From: Opitutia bacterium
GTDB lineage: Bacteria > Verrucomicrobiota > Verrucomicrobiia > Opitutales > UBA953
Direction of reading: 5' to 3'
Length of the DNA stretch: 18,285 nucleotides
Assembly (NCBI GenBank): GCA_021204635.1
Contig: JAJPZB010000029.1
Coordinates: 1-18,285, forward strand
The notes beneath the pieces were generated by a model. The model ran no database searches and had not been told where the DNA came from. It worked only from the letters and a program-made list of their open reading frames with translations. Positions 15,690-18,285 of this stretch are shown here, piece after piece (position 1 is the stretch's first letter; each line of letters starts with the position of its first letter). The position numbers and the translations under genes were made by a program.

Positions 15690-15728
15690 TCCGAGGGAAC
15701 TCGGATCTCCGCGCAGCAAAGGCGCGGA
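15690..15728 (+). promoter_or_regulatory. Two-hairpin 5' leader of the hibernation factor mRNA
   Basis: Two perfect stem-loops stand side by side: TCCGAG-GGAA-CTCGGA (15690-15705) and TCCGCGC-AGCAAAG-GCGCGGA (15708-15728). The first would sit within a few bases of the predicted 5' end and has a GNRA-type GGAA loop, so it could protect the mRNA. A clear AAGGAG follows at 15749-15754, but 15 nt before the ATG, further than usual. Confidence 0.5.
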
Positions 15729-15769
15729 TTCATATTCACCTCAACCCCAAGGAGTAAAAAAGAGACAAT

Positions 15770-16129
15770 ATGGACGACAAAATAATAATCAGCGGGCTGA
15801 ACCTCGAGTTGACAGACGCACTAAAAAGCTACGTCAAGGAAAAAGCCGGAAAACTGTTTGAACACAACGATCGCATCATTCGGGCGAATTTTGAGCTGGA
15901 GTTCCTCCCGACAAAAGACCCCGCGCACTCGTTTGTCGCGAAGGCAACACTCGAAATCCCGGGTCCAAACGTGATTTTGAGCATCGCTTCGGACGATCTT
16001 TACAAGTCGATCGACGAACTGATGGACAAGCTCGTCCGCCAGATTCGCCGCGCGCACCGCTTGGAAAAGGAAAAGCGCAACCACCCGCAGGAAATCGAAA
16101 TCGGCGACGACATCCCGAAGACGAAATAA
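15770..16129 (+). CDS. hpf: Ribosome hibernation-promoting factor, short form (HPF/RaiA family)
   Basis: This family binds the 30S decoding and P/A sites and silences or protects idle ribosomes in slow growth. The 119 residues cover one S30AE/sigma-54-modulation domain of beta-alpha-beta-beta-beta-alpha type: a first strand (KIIISGLNLELTD), a helix (ALKSYVKEKAGKLFEH), strands to about 75, then a basic helix (DELMDKLVRQIRRAHRLEKEK, about 83-103). The C-terminal dimerisation domain of long HPF is absent, so this is the short (HPF or YfiA-like) class. The tail is acidic then basic and ends at a hairpin terminator. It has its own promoter and a structured leader, unlike its neighbours. A link to nitrogen regulation, as in rpoN operons, is not supported: no rpoN is present here. 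Confidence 0.9.
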   Translation: MDDKIIISGLNLELTDALKSYVKEKAGKLFEHNDRIIRANFELEFLPTKDPAHSFVAKATLEIPGPNVILSIASDDLYKSIDELMDKLVRQIRRAHRLEKEKRNHPQEIEIGDDIPKTK

Positions 16130-16150
16130 CGCGGCGCCATTCCGGAAAAG

Positions 16151-16190
16151 TCCCGCCATCGGCAAAATTCGCCGGCGACGGGATTTTTTT
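16151..16190 (+). terminator. Terminator after hpf
   Basis: An imperfect stem joins TCCCGCCATCGGC (16151-16163) and GCCGGCGACGGGA (16171-16183), with two mismatches and one wobble pair. The loop is 7 nt and seven T residues (16184-16190) follow. It lies 22 nt after the hpf stop, a good fit to a Rho-independent terminator. Confidence 0.75.
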
Positions 16191-16222
16191 GCGCCCAAAC
16201 GTTTTTCATTTGCAAAAACGCA

Positions 16223-16251
16223 TGGAAAAAATTCTCATTTCCGCCTATAAA
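16223..16251 (+). promoter_or_regulatory. Promoter for the small lipoprotein gene
   Basis: TGGAAA (16223-16228, 4 of 6) and TATAAA (16246-16251, 5 of 6) are spaced by 17 nt. This gives a start near 16258 and a leader of about 32 nt. It lies just after the hpf terminator, which supports independent transcription. Confidence 0.45.
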
Positions 16252-16289
16252 ATCCAAATCGGACAACATCTCAAATCCGCAAAACAAAA

Positions 16290-16712
16290 ATGAAAAGGCT
16301 CATCTACGTTCCCATGGCAATAGTCGCGTTGGCGCCGTTTTTCGGTTGCTCGTCGGTTGACGTCGATATTCCGGAGGCAAAATACTCCAACGAGGCTGTT
16401 TGGACAGGGCGGACATTGCAAAACGTTCGCTACTACAACACGACCGTCGAGGCGGTCGCAAAAGCTGCCGTCGCCGCAGCTCGGGCACAGGGCTTATTCT
16501 ACACAGGCGACGATCCCGACAATCGCGGCGGCACGGTGCTCTACTTCCGCGGCGACCTCGATGTTAAAGTCACGATCGACGTATGCCTCACTGCTCCCTC
16601 GAAGAAAGACCCGAATGCGCAGCAGTATGTCGAAGTCGCGATTGTTTACGGAAACTGGGGAGACTTGGGAAAGTCTCAGAAACTCGTCTCGGGGATTACG
16701 CAAAATCTCTGA
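16290..16712 (+). CDS. Small secreted lipoprotein, DUF3568-like
   Basis: The 140-residue product starts with a lipoprotein-type signal (MKRL, then a hydrophobic core) ending in FFGC, with the candidate lipidated Cys at 20. Phe at -3 is atypical but tolerated. Ser at +2 would favour outer-membrane sorting under the E. coli rule. The mature part resembles DUF3568-type proteins: about 115 residues with YNTTVEAVAKAAVAAARAQGL (a helix) followed by strands including VLYFRGDLDVKVTIDV and YVEVAIVYGNWGD. No catalytic motif is visible and the function is unknown. It stands alone between two terminators with its own promoter, so the flanking hpf and prs genes say little about its role. Confidence 0.75.
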   Translation: MKRLIYVPMAIVALAPFFGCSSVDVDIPEAKYSNEAVWTGRTLQNVRYYNTTVEAVAKAAVAAARAQGLFYTGDDPDNRGGTVLYFRGDLDVKVTIDVCLTAPSKKDPNAQQYVEVAIVYGNWGDLGKSQKLVSGITQNL

Positions 16713-16741
16713 AAATTTGCCGCCGCACGGCGCAAAAAAAT

Positions 16742-16770
16742 CGCGGGCGAAAAATATCCCCGCGTTTTTT
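16742..16770 (+). terminator. Terminator after the lipoprotein gene
   Basis: CGCGGG (16742-16747) pairs with CCCGCG (16759-16764) across an 11-nt loop, followed directly by six T residues. It is 29 nt after the stop codon and has classical Rho-independent form. Confidence 0.7.
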
Positions 16771-16827
16771 CATTTAGCAATTTCCCGCTAATACCGCGTC
16801 GGCACCGATGAATTTTTTATCCAAACC

Positions 16828-17778
16828 ATGTCTGACTCTCCCATGAAAATATTCACAGGCAACGCGAACCCCGCGCTCGCAAAAGAAATTTGCGATTCGA
16901 TGGGCGTTCCCCTTGGCGAAGCCGATGTCACTCCGTTCCCCGACGGCGAGACCTTCGTCCAGATCAAGGAGAATATTCGCGGTTGCGACGTCTTCGCGAT
17001 ACAATCGACATGCAGGCCTGCAAACGATCACCTGATGGAATTGCTCATCATGATCGACGCAATGCGCCGCGCATCCGCGAAGCGAATCACGGCGGTTATC
17101 CCGTTCTTCGGCTACGCGCGCCAAGACCGCAAAGACCGCCCGCGCGTACCGATAACAGGCAAACTCGTGGCGAACCTGCTCACCGCAGCAGGCGCAAACC
17201 GCGTCCTCGCTCTCGACCTGCACGCCCAGCAAATTCAGGGATTTTTCGACATTCCGATGGATCACCTCTATGCGTCGCCGGTGTTCTACGACTACATCAA
17301 AGATAAACCGTTCATTAAAGACGCAACGGTCTTCTCGCCCGACATCGGCGGCATGAAAGCCGCGTCCGCCGTCGCAGGCCTCCTCGATCTCCCAATCGGC
17401 TTTGTGGCAAAACGCCGCGTCTCCGCCACAACTGTGCAATCGACAAGCCTCGTAGGCGAAGTTGACGGTCGCAACATCATCATTGTTGACGACATGACCG
17501 AGACCGCCGGCACGCTCTGCTCCGCCGCAAAACTTCTCCGCGAGAATGGCGCAAAAAGCGTCCGCGCTCTCGTCAGCCACTGCATGCTCAACGAAATCGC
17601 GTATCAACGCTTTGGCACAGGCGTCATCGACGAAATCATCACAACAAACTCCGTCCCCGTGGAATCTCGCGGCTTGCCGATAACGGTGCTCTCGGTGGCG
17701 CCCCTCATCGGCGAGGCAATCCAGCGAATCCACAACAACAGCTCCATCACAGGGCTCTTCAAAATCAAGGGATATTAA
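16828..17778 (+). CDS. prs: Ribose-phosphate diphosphokinase (PRPP synthetase)
   Basis: Prs transfers pyrophosphate from ATP to ribose 5-phosphate. The PRPP formed feeds purine, pyrimidine, histidine, tryptophan and NAD synthesis in the cytoplasm. The 316 residues match the class I length. Motifs present are PDGE (38-41), the ATP loop FFGYARQDRKDR (93-104), the metal and pyrophosphate segment DLHAQQIQGFFD (130-141), catalytic Lys/Arg in AKRR (K195, R197), and the PRPP loop VDDMTETAGT (220-229). In E. coli that loop is VDDMIDTGGT; the key Asp pair and the Thr-Ala-Gly-Thr end are intact here. Start ATG 16828 was taken; M6 is equally near the family start. No clear Shine-Dalgarno or promoter was found. 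The gene is followed by the right-edge repeat. Confidence 0.96.
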   Translation: MSDSPMKIFTGNANPALAKEICDSMGVPLGEADVTPFPDGETFVQIKENIRGCDVFAIQSTCRPANDHLMELLIMIDAMRRASAKRITAVIPFFGYARQDRKDRPRVPITGKLVANLLTAAGANRVLALDLHAQQIQGFFDIPMDHLYASPVFYDYIKDKPFIKDATVFSPDIGGMKAASAVAGLLDLPIGFVAKRRVSATTVQSTSLVGEVDGRNIIIVDDMTETAGTLCSAAKLLRENGAKSVRALVSHCMLNEIAYQRFGTGVIDEIITTNSVPVESRGLPITVLSVAPLIGEAIQRIHNNSSITGLFKIKGY

Positions 17779-17912
17779 CTCGGTGCCGCAACAAAGCCGG
17801 GTTGGTGGTGATGAAATCTGAGTCGGTGGTGACGACTCAGGTCGCGGCTTTGTGGCGAGATCCGGGTTGGTGGCGAGATCTGAGTCTGTGGTGGAAATCA
17901 GGCTTGGTGGTG

Positions 17913-17970
17913 GCGGCAAACTGCCACGATTGTTGTCACACGGATTTGTTCGGGACTAGCGTCCCTCACG
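17913..17970 (+). repeat. 58-nt core module of the composite repeat, right copy
   Basis: Matches the minus strand of 366-422 with one substitution (in a hairpin loop) and one inserted C. It contains stem-loops GGCA/TGCC and GGGAC/GTCCC. Confidence 0.8.
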
Positions 17971-18028
17971 CTTGGTGGTGAGGAGATGGTGGTGGGTCTG
18001 TGGTTGCGGGTTGGTGGTGAGGATTTGG

Positions 18029-18142
18029 TCTGTGGTGAGTTCTTGGGTTGGTGGTGAGTTCTTGGGTTGGTGGTGAGATCTTGGCTTGGTGGTGAGATCT
18101 TGGCTTGGTGGTGAGATCTTGGCTTGGTGGTGAAGATTGGAC
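18029..18142 (+). repeat. 19-bp tandem repeat array
   Basis: Six units of 19 bp with consensus TTGGTGGTGAGATCTTGGC. The three at 18067-18085, 18086-18104 and 18105-18123 are identical; the outer ones are degenerate. Looser relatives of the unit extend back to about 17800. The clustered GG pairs could support two-layer G-quadruplexes on the plus strand. The identical units suggest recent expansion by slippage or unequal recombination. Confidence 0.9.
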
Positions 18143-18176
18143 TTTGTTGCGGAAGGTTTGTGGCGGCAACAATCTC

Positions 18177-18285
18177 GCGCATGCAATGCGCGATTCTCCC
18201 GCTAAGTTAGCGGGAGGAGACCACGTTAGTGGTGAGGGAGTGTGTCCGTTGTACGTCGCCCGACCTTGCTCCCCGCCACCAACCC
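18177..18285 (+). repeat. Three-hairpin distal module, right copy
   Basis: Hairpins are GCGCAT-GCA-ATGCGC (18177-18191), a perfect 10-bp stem around one base (18196-18216) and ACCAC-GTTA-GTGGT (18220-18233), followed by a tail to the window end. Relative to 152-259 the stems are unchanged while loops differ (AA versus GCA; GATA versus GTTA). Confidence 0.8.

Larger units (their letters stand above)
17795..18285 (+). repeat. Composite GT-rich hairpin repeat, right copy
   Basis: This gene-free stretch starts about 20 bases after the prs stop. Its order is the same as in the left copy read from the acyl-CoA synthetase. Degenerate GGTTGGTGGTG motifs run to about 17912, then the 58-nt core (17913-17970), then further GT motifs turning into a regular 19-bp array (18029-18142). 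A stretch unique to this copy follows, then the three-hairpin distal module (18177-18285), still ending in CCACCAACCC at the window edge. Apparent minus-strand open frames here (for example 17898-18182) exist in three overlapping frames because of the 19-bp period and are not believed. Confidence 0.8.

Noticed and set aside
16774..17919. Long minus-strand open frame (381 codons) opposite prs
   Set aside because: Antisense shadow of prs that also runs into the edge repeat; no family features.
18029..18142. CRISPR array
   Set aside because: Units are contiguous 19-mers without spacers, and no cas gene is near.
17898..18186. Minus-strand open frames rich in His, Pro, Ser and Thr at the right edge
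   Set aside because: Three overlapping frames are open at once because the DNA repeats every 19 bp, which is not a multiple of 3. No real protein would occupy all three.
1..18285. The whole segment as a composite transposon bounded by inverted repeats
   Set aside because: The edge repeats are inverted to each other, but the interior is mostly housekeeping genes without a transposase. Each repeat simply follows the gene next to it, so independent intergenic copies explain the arrangement better.

Overview
The window looks like chromosomal DNA of a Gram-negative bacterium, most likely from the PVC group (Verrucomicrobiota or a relative). That placement is an inference. It rests on Kdo/LPS genes, a long SGLT-type sodium symporter, a secreted Sel1-repeat family, a small DUF3568-like lipoprotein and almost no Shine-Dalgarno sequences. 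No tRNA, rRNA, CRISPR array, transposase or phage gene was seen.

Layout. Positions 1-506 hold no gene, only GT/AC-rich composite repeats with hairpins. Positions 507-5961 (minus strand) carry a four-gene, probably co-transcribed set. In transcription order it is kdsB (CMP-Kdo synthetase), kdsD (arabinose-5-phosphate isomerase), an O-antigen ligase/polymerase-type membrane protein, and an acyl-CoA synthetase. The first two make and activate Kdo for the LPS inner core, and the third probably adds or polymerises a surface glycan. Divergent from kdsB is a TrmH/SpoU rRNA methyltransferase (6180-7031, plus). Positions 7041-13255 (minus) hold four tandem paralogues of about 510 residues. Each has a signal peptide and Sel1 repeats, and the block is visibly more AT-rich than its surroundings. 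Positions 13379-15526 (minus) encode a sodium:solute symporter with an unusual insertion of about 110 residues, closed by a hairpin terminator. On the plus strand follow a short ribosome hibernation factor with a good promoter and a two-hairpin leader, a small lipoprotein with its own promoter, and prs (PRPP synthetase). Positions 17779-18285 hold a second copy of the left-edge composite repeat, inverted relative to it.

The most unusual features are two. First, the composite repeat: each copy follows the 3' end of a gene in the same orientation relative to transcription, with shared hairpins, a 57-58 bp core and, in the right copy, a 19-bp tandem array. Second, the quadruplicated secreted Sel1 cluster: two neighbours share a 180-bp block with one synonymous difference although their middles have diverged strongly. 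Everything else is ordinary core metabolism and envelope biogenesis.
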